NCBI RefSeq assembly: GCF_003290445.1
Contig: NZ_CP021781.1
Coordinates: forward strand, 372,001 to 436,000
From: Francisella adeliensis
GTDB taxonomy: Bacteria; Pseudomonadota; Gammaproteobacteria; Francisellales; Francisellaceae
Reading direction: 5' to 3'
DNA length: 64,000 nucleotides
The notes under the pieces were generated by a model that saw only the letters and a program-made list of their open reading frames with translations, was not told where the DNA came from and did no database searches. Below are positions 1 through 8,855 of the stretch, one piece after another (positions within the stretch are counted from its first letter, which is position 1; each line of letters begins with the position of its first letter). Both the position numbers and the translations under genes were made by a program.

Positions 1-1
1 T

Positions 2-1471
2 TAGATTATCTTGTAGGTTTTCATCTTCGTCTACTATATTATTATGCTCAACAGGTATTCTAACAGTTACAGTTATACCTTTGTCTGGGTTGTTTTTAAC
101 TACTATATGTCCATGATGTAGTCGGACAATCTCTGTGACAATAGCAAGCCCAAGACCACTACCTTCTTCTCCTGTTCCAGTTTCACGATAAAATCTATCA
201 AAGATTCGATTAATATTTTCTGGAGGCACACCAATTCCGTTATCTTTGACTTCGACAACTATTTCATTGTTTTCAAGATGAGAATAAACCTCAACAAGAC
301 CACCATTTTCAGTATATTTTATTGCGTTTGAAATCAGGTTTTTAAAGAGAATTCCAAGCAGGTAGTCATTGCTATAGCAGTAAATATCATGCTCACTAGG
401 GTGGAAAGATATTTCTATGTCTTTTTCTATAGCTTTTATGGCATTTTCAGCAATAAGTATCTCAAGTACTTTATTTATCATTAGCTTTTTGGCAAATGTG
501 ATTTGTTCATTTGGCTGAATTCTAGTCAAAGTTAAAAGCTGGTCAATAATGTGAGAATATCTATTTGTTGAGCTTTTAATTCTATTTAATCTGACTTTTA
601 TTTCATCGATATCATCAGAACCTAACGCTATCTCGACAAGAGTCTTTACACCGGCAATCGGTGTTTTAAGCTCATGTGCAGCATCTCCCGAAAACCTCTT
701 TTCTCGTTCAAGAGTTTGGTGGAACTTGCTTATCAAAGAGTTAATTTGCTCAACAAGAGGCTTAATTTCATAGGGGACAATGTCATCATCTAACTTTTCA
801 TTTTTACGTGGGTTTATACGTCCAACTCTACGGTTTATACGTCCAACTCTACGGTTTATACGCTCAAGTGGATGAAGAGCTGTTCTTAGTATGTAATATA
901 TAAAAGCAATTAGTATTATATAAGTGGATGCAAGAAGCACTGCAAATTTGAGAATTATTTGTCGAGAAATTTTATCTTTTACTGCATTATTAGCAAAGAC
1001 TGTGATGAAATTACCATTATCTGTTTTTAAGCTGTATGTATACCAGTGTTTTTGGTTGCCATCGCTATCAGTATAAACCCATTCAAACCCAGTTGTTGAA
1101 GTAATTCCATCATAATTTTTTCTAAATACAGGGAGATTAGATGTTTTAAGAATTAACTTTCTCTGTTTACGGTTATACACAATAAAGCCTACACTTTGAT
1201 TGTAGTTTTTAATATTTAGGAATGATGTCGAAATTTTATCAATCATCATATGTTTAGCATCTTCATGCTCCTCTAAAGGATAGACTTTTAAAATAGTTTC
1301 AATAACTTGAGCAGCAGTTTTTAGCTGATAATCAAATAAGGCATCGTTTTGATGCTTTATTTGATAAAAACTAAAAATTGATATTACTAACATAAAAACA
1401 GCAAAGAAACTTGCAAATGAAACTACTAGAAAGCTCAGTATTGATCCTTCTTTTTTCTTTTTTATAGCCAT
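2..1471 (-). CDS. qseC: Sensor histidine kinase, QseC-like (C-terminal end off the left edge)
   Basis: Membrane histidine kinase that senses the periplasm and phosphorylates a response regulator. I translated it on the minus strand from ATG at 1471. The reading frame stays open to the left edge, so the last residues are missing. It has a membrane segment at about residues 12-32, a periplasmic domain of about 130 residues and a second membrane segment at about 167-190. The H-box SGDAAHELKTPI carries His266, followed by the N-box NLISNAIKYT and the G boxes DNGIGVP and GSGLGLAIV. No response regulator lies upstream, since the next gene is divergent. That fits the known orphan state of QseC in Francisella, which works with the unlinked regulator PmrA. 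Tandem repeats sit just after the second membrane segment. The kinase class is certain; the name QseC rests on family resemblance and context. Confidence 0.75.
   Translation of the reverse strand, partial: MAIKKKKEGSILSFLVVSFASFFAVFMLVISIFSFYQIKHQNDALFDYQLKTAAQVIETILKVYPLEEHEDAKHMMIDKISTSFLNIKNYNQSVGFIVYNRKQRKLILKTSNLPVFRKNYDGITSTTGFEWVYTDSDGNQKHWYTYSLKTDNGNFITVFANNAVKDKISRQIILKFAVLLASTYIILIAFIYYILRTALHPLERINRRVGRINRRVGRINPRKNEKLDDDIVPYEIKPLVEQINSLISKFHQTLEREKRFSGDAAHELKTPIAGVKTLVEIALGSDDIDEIKVRLNRIKSSTNRYSHIIDQLLTLTRIQPNEQITFAKKLMINKVLEILIAENAIKAIEKDIEISFHPSEHDIYCYSNDYLLGILFKNLISNAIKYTENGGLVEVYSHLENNEIVVEVKDNGIGVPPENINRIFDRFYRETGTGEEGSGLGLAIVTEIVRLHHGHIVVKNNPDKGITVTVRIPVEHNNIVDEDENLQDNL
811..862. 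repeat. 21-bp tandem repeat inside the kinase gene
   Basis: A 21-bp unit occurs twice exactly (811-831 and 832-852), followed by a partial third copy (853-862). Being a multiple of three, it keeps the frame and encodes a repeated seven-residue block, VGRINRR, at about residues 204-221. This is the cytoplasmic linker directly after the second membrane helix, where a HAMP-like signal converter would lie. Confidence 0.9.
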
Positions 1472-1596
1472 GTTTTTTATATTTTAGATATTTGTATGTT
1501 TGTATTATAGATAATTTTAAAATTTATTATTAGTTTTATAGTTGTTATAATCAATTTAAATTAGCTGAAATAATAAAAATTGAGACACTATCTTAT

Positions 1597-2541
1597 ATGA
1601 CTGGAAATAATACCCCATTTTATACTAAGCACTATGAAGCATCGACATTGTCTTTTTATACAAGAGAGGATTTGAGATTCGATCTTTTAATCACTTGTCC
1701 TCATGCAGAGCTTGGTAAAAACTTTATTGAGGTTGATTATCCAGAGCTTATCGATAAAGTAGGTTTGAAGAAAAAAGATTTTGAAGATTTTCTATCGATA
1801 GAGTATGACTTTGGGACTCATACTTTAAGTCATCAAATAGCTGCCAAACTTTTTCGTGAGCATGGTATTTGTACACTTGTGTTTGAGCCGTCATTTCCAA
1901 GATCAGTGCTAGACGCCGGTAGATTATATCCAAACTGTATTCGCAACATTGTTGACTATGAAAAGCATCCCGACCTTAAGGAATCATTGGTGAATTTGTA
2001 TGAGGCATATATGGCTAAACTATGCCATGTAGTAGCAGTTGCAAAAAACTATAATGCTTTAGCTATTGATTTACATACAATGTCAAGCTATTCACCAGAT
2101 ATAGTTCAAGAGAGATATTCTGAGGCTATAAGTGAAACGCCAGATAATCTTTTAAAATATATAAGCTTATACAAGAACAGTCATAAAGATGGAGAAAAAA
2201 GAAGTGTAGAACTTTTTAGTGGAGATGCAAGGAATGGTATTTTTGCATCAACAGAGCTTCTTAAGAGCTTATATAGAGAAATTCAGGCTCGAGATATAAT
2301 GGTTCAGTTTGATAAGCCATATATTTTAGCAGAGCATTTGGTGGCACATTACTTGGTATGTGAGTTATCGGCGGTATGTATTGATATCCCTAAAGACTTA
2401 GTTTCAAGAGTTACTACCGAAGATGAAGACTATGACATTGCTAATCTAGAAATAGATGATGATAAGCTGGAAATTATGGCAAGCATATTTACTAGCTCTG
2501 TTGTCAAAGCACGTGATTTATTAAAACTAAAAGAGGTGTGA
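1597..2541 (+). CDS. N-formylglutamate amidohydrolase-like hydrolase
   Basis: A 314-residue cytoplasmic protein without signal peptide or membrane segment. It resembles the N-formylglutamate amidohydrolase family of zinc amidases. Seen in order are a CPHAE block near residue 35 (zinc-ligand-like), DFGTHTLS, a PSFPRSVLDAGRLYPN block like the arginine/asparagine stretch of that family, and AIDLHTMSS near 150. The match is by motif order only and the substrate is unknown. The ATP-grasp gene starts three bases after its stop, so the two are surely co-transcribed. No histidine-degradation (hut) genes are nearby, so true N-formylglutamate hydrolysis is doubtful. It may instead cleave or remodel an N-acyl or peptide product of its partner. 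The start ATG lacks a strong ribosome site. Confidence 0.65.
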   Translation: MTGNNTPFYTKHYEASTLSFYTREDLRFDLLITCPHAELGKNFIEVDYPELIDKVGLKKKDFEDFLSIEYDFGTHTLSHQIAAKLFREHGICTLVFEPSFPRSVLDAGRLYPNCIRNIVDYEKHPDLKESLVNLYEAYMAKLCHVVAVAKNYNALAIDLHTMSSYSPDIVQERYSEAISETPDNLLKYISLYKNSHKDGEKRSVELFSGDARNGIFASTELLKSLYREIQARDIMVQFDKPYILAEHLVAHYLVCELSAVCIDIPKDLVSRVTTEDEDYDIANLEIDDDKLEIMASIFTSSVVKARDLLKLKEV

Positions 2542-2544
2542 GAA

Positions 2545-3831
2545 ATGAGCATAAAAACCACTAATACAATAGCTGAAAAGATGTGGGGGCAAAAAGCCAT
2601 TCATATACCTAACACCACTGATATATATGGTGCAGACTTAGTTAGTTCATTTGTAAGTAGTTATGTTACACGTACACTTTGCCTTTTAGCAAAAGACCAT
2701 AAGATAATCCTTCCAGATACAGCTAAACATGAAGTTACTCAGATGCTGGATTATTTCTCGGATATTGGATTAGATTATATTACAGACGAAAATTTTATAT
2801 ATCTAGAGGGTGTGGGACGCCATAGTTTTTCAACTGTAGTTATGAGTTACGCAGATCAGATCCCAGAATTTAGTGATCAAAGCTATACAAGTTTAGTGCC
2901 ATTCACATCGGCTACAGCAATTGAGCTTATGGGAATAAAATACGCTAAACAATATGGGTTACAAGAGTCATTATCTTTATTTTTAAATGATAAATCTTTT
3001 TTAAGACAAATGTTACATGAAAAAGATATTTTAGTCCCAAGTGTAAATATAGTTTCAACTATAACAGACAATTATGTTAAAAAAGCTCTTAAAATGTACA
3101 GAAAGTTTGAGAACCAAGGTATATATGAGTGTGCAGTAATAATGCCTAGAGCTTGCTCAGGATATGGAATCCATAGATTTGAAAGTGAGAAAGAGTTAAG
3201 AGATATCCTTGAATTGATGCATAGAGTAGAGGTTTTTATGGTAGATCCTTGGTTAGATAACGTAGGTTCACCAGCATTTCAAGTGTGTATAGGAGATACG
3301 AAAGAGCAAGACATTTGTTTAGGCTTAAGTGATCAAATGCTTGATGGACAAACACATTTAGGTAATAAATATAAGTCGCAGTTCAGTGATGAGCCAGCTG
3401 TAATAGAAGTGTGTGATCAAGTTACTGAGATTTTACGTAGTATGGGAGCTAGAGGTGTTATGGGTGTTGATCTTCTAATAAGGGAGATTAATGGAGAGAT
3501 AGTTCCTTATGTTTTAGAAGTAAATGCTCGCCAAACAGGCGCTATATATGCCGGGTTTTTAGCTCATGAATTGCGAAATGGTGAGAGTAAGCCATGGGTT
3601 GGTCATAATAATGTTCCAGTTCCAAAAGGTGCTGGTATTAATGATTACTATGATTATCTTAAAGCAAATGATATTGATTATAAGTATGGTGATGAAGAAG
3701 GTGTGATTATTACCTGTATAGGTAATTTGGACTTAAACCAGAAAATCATGATTTTAGTAATTGCAGATACTGATGAAAGGCTTGATGAAATATTAGATAT
3801 AGCTACATCTTTTAATAAAATGAACAGCTAG
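2545..3831 (+). CDS. ATP-grasp ligase (pre-ATP-grasp/PGM1-like)
   Basis: A 428-residue protein of the ATP-grasp superfamily, whose members join a carboxylate to an amine through an acyl phosphate. The C-terminal half shows the metal-binding core: MGVDLLI near residue 308, then LEVNAR with Glu325 and Asn327, followed by QTG. The N-terminal 150 residues look like a pre-ATP-grasp domain, and the layout recalls the peptide ligase PGM1. It is not a known purine, biotin, glutathione or D-Ala ligase by motif. The ribosome site GAGGTG precedes the ATG and the gene follows the amidohydrolase by three bases. Its last four bases overlap the convergent transporter gene. Superfamily is confident; product unknown, probably a small peptide or amide. 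Confidence 0.7.
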   Translation: MSIKTTNTIAEKMWGQKAIHIPNTTDIYGADLVSSFVSSYVTRTLCLLAKDHKIILPDTAKHEVTQMLDYFSDIGLDYITDENFIYLEGVGRHSFSTVVMSYADQIPEFSDQSYTSLVPFTSATAIELMGIKYAKQYGLQESLSLFLNDKSFLRQMLHEKDILVPSVNIVSTITDNYVKKALKMYRKFENQGIYECAVIMPRACSGYGIHRFESEKELRDILELMHRVEVFMVDPWLDNVGSPAFQVCIGDTKEQDICLGLSDQMLDGQTHLGNKYKSQFSDEPAVIEVCDQVTEILRSMGARGVMGVDLLIREINGEIVPYVLEVNARQTGAIYAGFLAHELRNGESKPWVGHNNVPVPKGAGINDYYDYLKANDIDYKYGDEEGVIITCIGNLDLNQKIMILVIADTDERLDEILDIATSFNKMNS

Positions 3832-5027
3832 TCTTTTATATATTTCTTAGTCATATATGCCAGCATAACTAACCCTAGTATGAAAAACACCACAAAAGTT
3901 ATTGATATAGATGTGCTATTGCTGATGTTTAATTTATTTCCTAAGTCCATAAAAGCACCAGTGCTTAATTGACCTAATTCTGTTACTAGTGTGATTATCA
4001 TATTTGTGATTGCAATTCCAACAGCTGCAACATTTTTTGGACAAATCTTGCCAAAGTAGTACCAGACTAATACCTGAGAAGCTGAAAAAGCTCCAAATAA
4101 AAAAGTTATAATCAAAACATGATTTTTTAGTAATCCCAAGCTAAAAATTATAGTAACAGCTATAGCTAAAAGCATAGAAATATTAATTATTTTAGTTGTA
4201 GAGAATCTTTCACACAAGACAATTTTTAGTGGGGAGAACACTACCCAACCCATAAATAAAGCAGTAATTAAACTGGCGCTATAAAAAGTGTCAAAACCAT
4301 AAATGTTCTTGAAATAAAGCACACCGTACTGAGATGTTAGCACTACGGTAGGTATATAAACAAGACCTGCCCATGTAGCATTACTCCACAAAGGTTTACT
4401 GGCCAATAACTTTTTACTTATAGTAAATATCTTTGAAAAGTTTGGCATCATCTGTATAGACTGGTTTTGTTTTGGTAGTAAGATTTGAAATAGTATTGCT
4501 AAAGGTATAGCAAATACACCGGAGTAGATGAAAATACTTAACCATGAAATATCATAGTTTGAAATATAGACACTAATGTTTTGTGAAAAAGCAGCAGCAA
4601 GAGTGCCTAGTGAGATGATAATACTTGTTACTAGTGCAAAATATTTGCTATCAAAGTTCTCTAGGGTTAGTTTTAATACACCAATAAAAGCAAATGATGA
4701 ACCGATACCTACTAGCAATCTACCAACTATTGCTAGCTCAAAACCTCCTACAATAAATAATATGTTACCAATCCCACAGATTAGTGTAGCTACGATTAAG
4801 ACTTTCTTACTGCCAAATCTATCAAGTAGTATTCCAGCAGGTACCTGCATAAGTAAATATGTAATGTTGTAGCTTGATACTAGAAATGAAAACCCAATAT
4901 GACTCTGGATGTGGAAATATTCTACTATTTGTTCTTGATATGCTCCTGTAAGAATTCTTAAAAAAAACTCATAACAATAAAAGCTTATTCCAATAAGTAG
5001 TATGAAAAATATTCTAATCTTGTGCAT
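3828..5027 (-). CDS. Major facilitator superfamily transporter (Fpt/Pht-like)
   Basis: A 399-residue inner-membrane transporter with about twelve hydrophobic segments. The MFS signature lies in the loop between helices 2 and 3 (GILLDRFGSKKVL, about residues 61-73). Its N-terminus (SFYCYEFFLRI) resembles the Francisella phagosomal transporter group, which carries amino acids or other nutrients. It converges on the ATP-grasp gene with a four-base overlap, so it belongs to a different transcript, though its proximity leaves open that it moves that pair's substrate or product. Substrate unknown. Confidence 0.75.
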   Translation of the reverse strand: MHKIRIFFILLIGISFYCYEFFLRILTGAYQEQIVEYFHIQSHIGFSFLVSSYNITYLLMQVPAGILLDRFGSKKVLIVATLICGIGNILFIVGGFELAIVGRLLVGIGSSFAFIGVLKLTLENFDSKYFALVTSIIISLGTLAAAFSQNISVYISNYDISWLSIFIYSGVFAIPLAILFQILLPKQNQSIQMMPNFSKIFTISKKLLASKPLWSNATWAGLVYIPTVVLTSQYGVLYFKNIYGFDTFYSASLITALFMGWVVFSPLKIVLCERFSTTKIINISMLLAIAVTIIFSLGLLKNHVLIITFLFGAFSASQVLVWYYFGKICPKNVAAVGIAITNMIITLVTELGQLSTGAFMDLGNKLNISNSTSISITFVVFFILGLVMLAYMTKKYIKD

Positions 5028-5227
5028 AATAAGATAAAGGGACTAAAGTAATAACTATCTTTAAACTTATCTTTTTAAAGTATTTTTGTCTAATTAATTT
5101 TTATTAATCAATAATCTTTATGCCGATTGCCATCTAATATTTCTATTTAATTTGTCTAAAAAATTTATTTTCATGATTAATGTTTTATAATATAACTTAT
5201 CTCTAATGTCGGAGTAATTGGGATTTC

Positions 5228-5839
5228 ATGAAAAAAATTATATATTTATTTTCTGTAACTATATTTTTTGCAAATGGGTTTGGTGAGAATAATTACAATC
5301 CTAAAACAGGGAAATATTATCTTTCAGGAAATAATTCTTTTTATCGTAGTAGTGATGAAAGAGGTAATGAGGTTATAGATAGAGACAATTCTTCAATATT
5401 TATGGGTGATGTTGATTCTGAAGGTGTTGATATCGCTGATGATTTGGTTCTTGATAGTTATACGAGTTCAACTAATTTGGTTGCAAAAGGTTCTAGTGGT
5501 GGAATTAAAAGTTCTAAATTTTATACCCAAGAAACAAAACTTACTAAGAAAATGTTGGATGACAAATTTGAGCTTTATGGTGGTACAGTTTTAGGGGCAT
5601 CACCTTATGAGTTAAATAACACGGGCGGAGTATATGATCCAGGAGATCGTATCGCCGCTTTTGCTGGAACTAGAGCTGGAGCTAGATATAATGTATCGGA
5701 TAGTTTTGGGCTGCTTTTTGAGGAACAATATAACCTCACAGGAGAGATGGCAGAAAATACAAATATGTTTTCAGGGTTTGATGGAGCTCAATATCAGGGT
5801 TCTAAAATGCTAAAAGCTGGGTTTGAGTGGAATTTTTAG
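5228..5839 (+). CDS. Small outer-membrane-like protein of unknown function
   Basis: A 203-residue exported protein. Residues 1-19 form a signal peptide. The middle is rich in Ser, Gly and Asp (about residues 35-95). The last 95 residues alternate hydrophobic and polar positions, contain GTRAGARYNV and end in EWNF. A terminal phenylalanine is typical of outer-membrane barrel proteins. It may form a small barrel or the end of one. It stands alone between two MFS genes, with a TATAAT at 5186-5191 as a likely -10 box. I do not recognise the family. Confidence 0.6.
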   Translation: MKKIIYLFSVTIFFANGFGENNYNPKTGKYYLSGNNSFYRSSDERGNEVIDRDNSSIFMGDVDSEGVDIADDLVLDSYTSSTNLVAKGSSGGIKSSKFYTQETKLTKKMLDDKFELYGGTVLGASPYELNNTGGVYDPGDRIAAFAGTRAGARYNVSDSFGLLFEEQYNLTGEMAENTNMFSGFDGAQYQGSKMLKAGFEWNF

Positions 5840-5911
5840 GTTTTAGTATTATTTACATATACCAGTTTTTACAGCATAATCATTACAATATTTTATTGAT
5901 TGGAAGCTTAA

Positions 5912-7135
5912 ATGCAAAAGGTTACAAAGATAGGCTTTATAGTTTGGTTTTTATGTGCATTTTTTTATGCACTTGAATTTATAGTCAGAGCATCAGGTAA
6001 TTCACTATTTCACAGCTATTCTATGGCTCCGTATAGTCTTTCACCAGGCGAAATAGGAGTTTTTAGTTCGGCATTTTACTGGGCTTATGTGGCATCACAA
6101 TTACCCGCGGGTATTCTTATAGATAAGTTTGGTATCAAAAAGGTGATGCTCGGTAGTACGTTTTTGTTTTCTATGGGTTTACTCGTAGCTACATTATCCA
6201 CATCTGAGCAGTACTTGATACTATACAGAGTTTTAGCTGGATTTGGCGCAGGATTTGCATTTTTATGCTCACTAAAGGCTATAGCTATTTGGCTTCCATC
6301 AAGACTATTCCCAATGTTTACTGGTGCTACTCAAATGCTTATGTATGGAGCAGGAACTTTGACAGGATTACCTCTTGTAATATTAGCAAGTCATTATAGT
6401 ATTCAAGTAATTATGGCTGGCATATTCATTGTATCGATGATTTTATTTGTTTGTGTGTTTCTCTTCATTCCAAGAGAAGAGCCTCATAATCAAAAAGACA
6501 CAGATATTTTGGCTGATACACACACTAAAGTAGAAGATATTCCTGTTGTATTTAAAATTAAACAGATTTTACTGAATGGTTTCTTCTGTTTTACAATTTA
6601 TGGTACAACAGCACTTTTCGCTGACTTGTGGAGTTATAGGTTTCTGAGTTTAGATGGTTACTCTGAGCAATATGCAGGTCTTGCTGCTTCTATGGTGTTT
6701 GTGGGCATTGCTATATTTAGCCCATTATGGGGAGTGATAGCAACTATTCTCAATAAAGAAAAGTTGTTACTTATCGTAGCATCTGTTCTTGGATTTTTTA
6801 TAGTTATTGCAATTGTTTACCTTCATGTAAATCCAGTTTTGATGTGCCTACTTTGTGTATTGTGGGGTGGAATGCAGGCTGTACATGTGCTTAATTTCAC
6901 AATTTTACGCTCTCAAGTTAGTCCAATGTATATAGCTACAGGCCTAGCAATAGTAAATCTTTTTATTCCATTAAGCGGGGCTGTATTACAGCCGTTTGTT
7001 GGGTTTATGGTTTCAACGCTAAAAGATTATGGCTTTGGGGAGCTTCAATCATTTAAGATAGCTCTTTTGATTTTGCCGATATTAATGGCTATATCGTTAC
7101 TACTTGCCTTCTTTATTAAGGAAGAAAAACAATAA
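5912..7135 (+). CDS. Major facilitator superfamily transporter (Fpt-like), next to glpK
   Basis: A 407-residue inner-membrane transporter with about twelve membrane segments. It has the MFS loop GILIDKFGIKKVML after helix 2 and the FFYALEFIVRASG start shared with the Francisella Fpt-like proteins. A ribosome site (GGAAG) precedes the ATG. It lies 78 bases before glpK on the same strand, so it may be linked to glycerol or another three-carbon nutrient, but the sequence does not show the substrate. It differs clearly from the transporter at 3828-5027, so the two are not a recent duplication. Confidence 0.75.
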   Translation: MQKVTKIGFIVWFLCAFFYALEFIVRASGNSLFHSYSMAPYSLSPGEIGVFSSAFYWAYVASQLPAGILIDKFGIKKVMLGSTFLFSMGLLVATLSTSEQYLILYRVLAGFGAGFAFLCSLKAIAIWLPSRLFPMFTGATQMLMYGAGTLTGLPLVILASHYSIQVIMAGIFIVSMILFVCVFLFIPREEPHNQKDTDILADTHTKVEDIPVVFKIKQILLNGFFCFTIYGTTALFADLWSYRFLSLDGYSEQYAGLAASMVFVGIAIFSPLWGVIATILNKEKLLLIVASVLGFFIVIAIVYLHVNPVLMCLLCVLWGGMQAVHVLNFTILRSQVSPMYIATGLAIVNLFIPLSGAVLQPFVGFMVSTLKDYGFGELQSFKIALLILPILMAISLLLAFFIKEEKQ

Positions 7136-7213
7136 AGTAATTTTTTTATTCGGTTTTTTAAGACCATAGTTATATAATCTATATAGTTTATACAATATTC
7201 AAAAGGTAATTTC

Positions 7214-8713
7214 ATGTCAGAAAAATTTATTCTAGCAATTGATCAGGGAACTACTAGTTCACGAGCAATTATATTTGATAAGCAAGGTAACATAAGAAAG
7301 ATAGCTCAAAAAGAGTTCACCCAGATATACCCGCAAAGTAGTTGGGTAGAGCATGATCCTATGGAGATATGGGCATCTCAAAGTAGTATTGTTCGAGAAG
7401 CATTAGAGTATGCTAGAGTTTCTCCTAGAGATATTGCGGCTATAGGTATTACAAACCAAAGAGAGACGACTGTTGTTTGGGATAAAAATACCGGTCAACC
7501 AGTATATAATGCAATTGTGTGGCAGTGCCGTAGAACATCTCGTATCTGTGATGAAATAAACAAAGATAAAGAGTTCACCGAATATATACGCAAAAATACT
7601 GGTTTACTTGTAGATGCTTATTTTTCTGCGACAAAAGTTAAGTGGATATTAGATAATGTTGAAGGAGTTAGAGAAAAAGCTGAAAATGGAGATTTGCTAT
7701 TTGGAACGATTGATACTTGGCTAATTTGGAACCTAACAAAAGGCGAGGTTCACGCCACAGATTATTCAAATGCTTCAAGAACTATGCTTTTTAATATCAA
7801 TACGCTTAAGTGGGATAAGAAAATTTTAGAACATCTTGGTATCCCAGAATCAATGTTACCAGAGGTTAGATCTTCAAGTGGTGATTTTGGTTATACTCAT
7901 GAAAGTACTTTAGGTGGGGCAAGGATTCCTATAGCAGGTGTTGCAGGAGACCAACAAGCGGCACTTTTTGGACACTGTTGTTTTGAGAAAGGTTCGGCAA
8001 AAAATACCTATGGTACAGGGTGTTTTGCGCTTATGAATGTTGGCGATAAGCCAGTTTTCTCTGATGCGGGACTTCTTACAACTATTGCATGGGCAGAAGA
8101 TGGTAAGCCAACTTATGCACTTGAGGGTAGTGTATTTATAGCTGGCGCAGTTATTCAGTGGATTCGTGATGGGCTAGGACTTATTCGTTCTGCAGAAGAT
8201 AGTGAGTATTATGCGACAAAAATTGACTCTACAGATGGTGTGTATTTAGTGCCAGCTTTTGTAGGTCTTGGGACACCATATTGGGATATGTATGCTCGAG
8301 GCACTATTGTGGGTATTACTCGAGATACAAGGCGTGAGCATATCATCAGAGCAGCACTTGAAGCAGTTGCATACCAAGCAAAAGATGTGCTTGATTGTAT
8401 GAAAAAAGACACGGGCCTTGATTTACAAGGTCTGCGCGTAGATGGAGGTGCAGTACAAAATAGTTTCCTAATGCAATTCCAAGCAGATATTTTACAGTCA
8501 AATATCACTAAACCGAAGATTAATGAAATTACAGGTCTTGGAGCGGTATTTTTAGCTGGTCTTGCTACTGGTTTTTGGAAAGACAAGGAAGAGCTAAAAA
8601 CTATATTAACTACAGACAAAGTGTTCAGGCCAGAGCGTGATGAAGATACTGTAACTCACGATTATAAAGGCTGGAAAAAAGCAGTACAAAGAAGTATGGC
8701 TTGGGCTGAGTAA
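7214..8713 (+). CDS. glpK: Glycerol kinase
   Basis: Phosphorylates glycerol to glycerol 3-phosphate with ATP in the cytoplasm, trapping what enters through GlpF. The 499 residues match the usual length of this FGGY-family kinase. It opens with the phosphate-binding [16 protein letters not shown], and has [12 protein letters not shown] in the first domain and [12 protein letters not shown] plus [13 protein letters not shown] in the second. The ribosome site AAAGGT precedes the ATG, and a TATAAT at 7173-7178 may be its -10 box. Followed by a MITE-like element, then glpD and glpF. Confidence 0.97.
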   Translation: MSEKFILAIDQGTTSSRAIIFDKQGNIRKIAQKEFTQIYPQSSWVEHDPMEIWASQSSIVREALEYARVSPRDIAAIGITNQRETTVVWDKNTGQPVYNAIVWQCRRTSRICDEINKDKEFTEYIRKNTGLLVDAYFSATKVKWILDNVEGVREKAENGDLLFGTIDTWLIWNLTKGEVHATDYSNASRTMLFNINTLKWDKKILEHLGIPESMLPEVRSSSGDFGYTHESTLGGARIPIAGVAGDQQAALFGHCCFEKGSAKNTYGTGCFALMNVGDKPVFSDAGLLTTIAWAEDGKPTYALEGSVFIAGAVIQWIRDGLGLIRSAEDSEYYATKIDSTDGVYLVPAFVGLGTPYWDMYARGTIVGITRDTRREHIIRAALEAVAYQAKDVLDCMKKDTGLDLQGLRVDGGAVQNSFLMQFQADILQSNITKPKINEITGLGAVFLAGLATGFWKDKEELKTILTTDKVFRPERDEDTVTHDYKGWKKAVQRSMAWAE

Positions 8714-8716
8714 TAC

Positions 8717-8820
8717 AAAAAAGTTGTCATCCTATAAATTGACCACAGGATCTATATTTAGAACTGCCTTGAGCCGAATTATAGAGATTCCCACCTTTGT
8801 GGGAATGACAAGACTTTTTT
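8717..8820. repeat. MITE/REP-like palindromic element between glpK and glpD
   Basis: About 104 bases with imperfect inverted ends: an A-run plus TTGTCAT at 8724-8730 faces ATGACAA plus a T-run at 8805-8820. Inside are two hairpins, ATCCT/AGGAT (8729-8733 with 8747-8751) and an 8-bp perfect stem ATTCCCAC/GTGGGAAT (8787-8794 with 8799-8806). The composition differs from the flanks and no gene is encoded. It looks like a dispersed non-autonomous element. Its 3' end, a strong stem followed a few bases later by six T, could also act as a terminator or mRNA end inside the glp region. Confidence 0.65.
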
Positions 8821-8855
8821 AAAAATGATCGGATATAACGGAAAATAATAAACAA

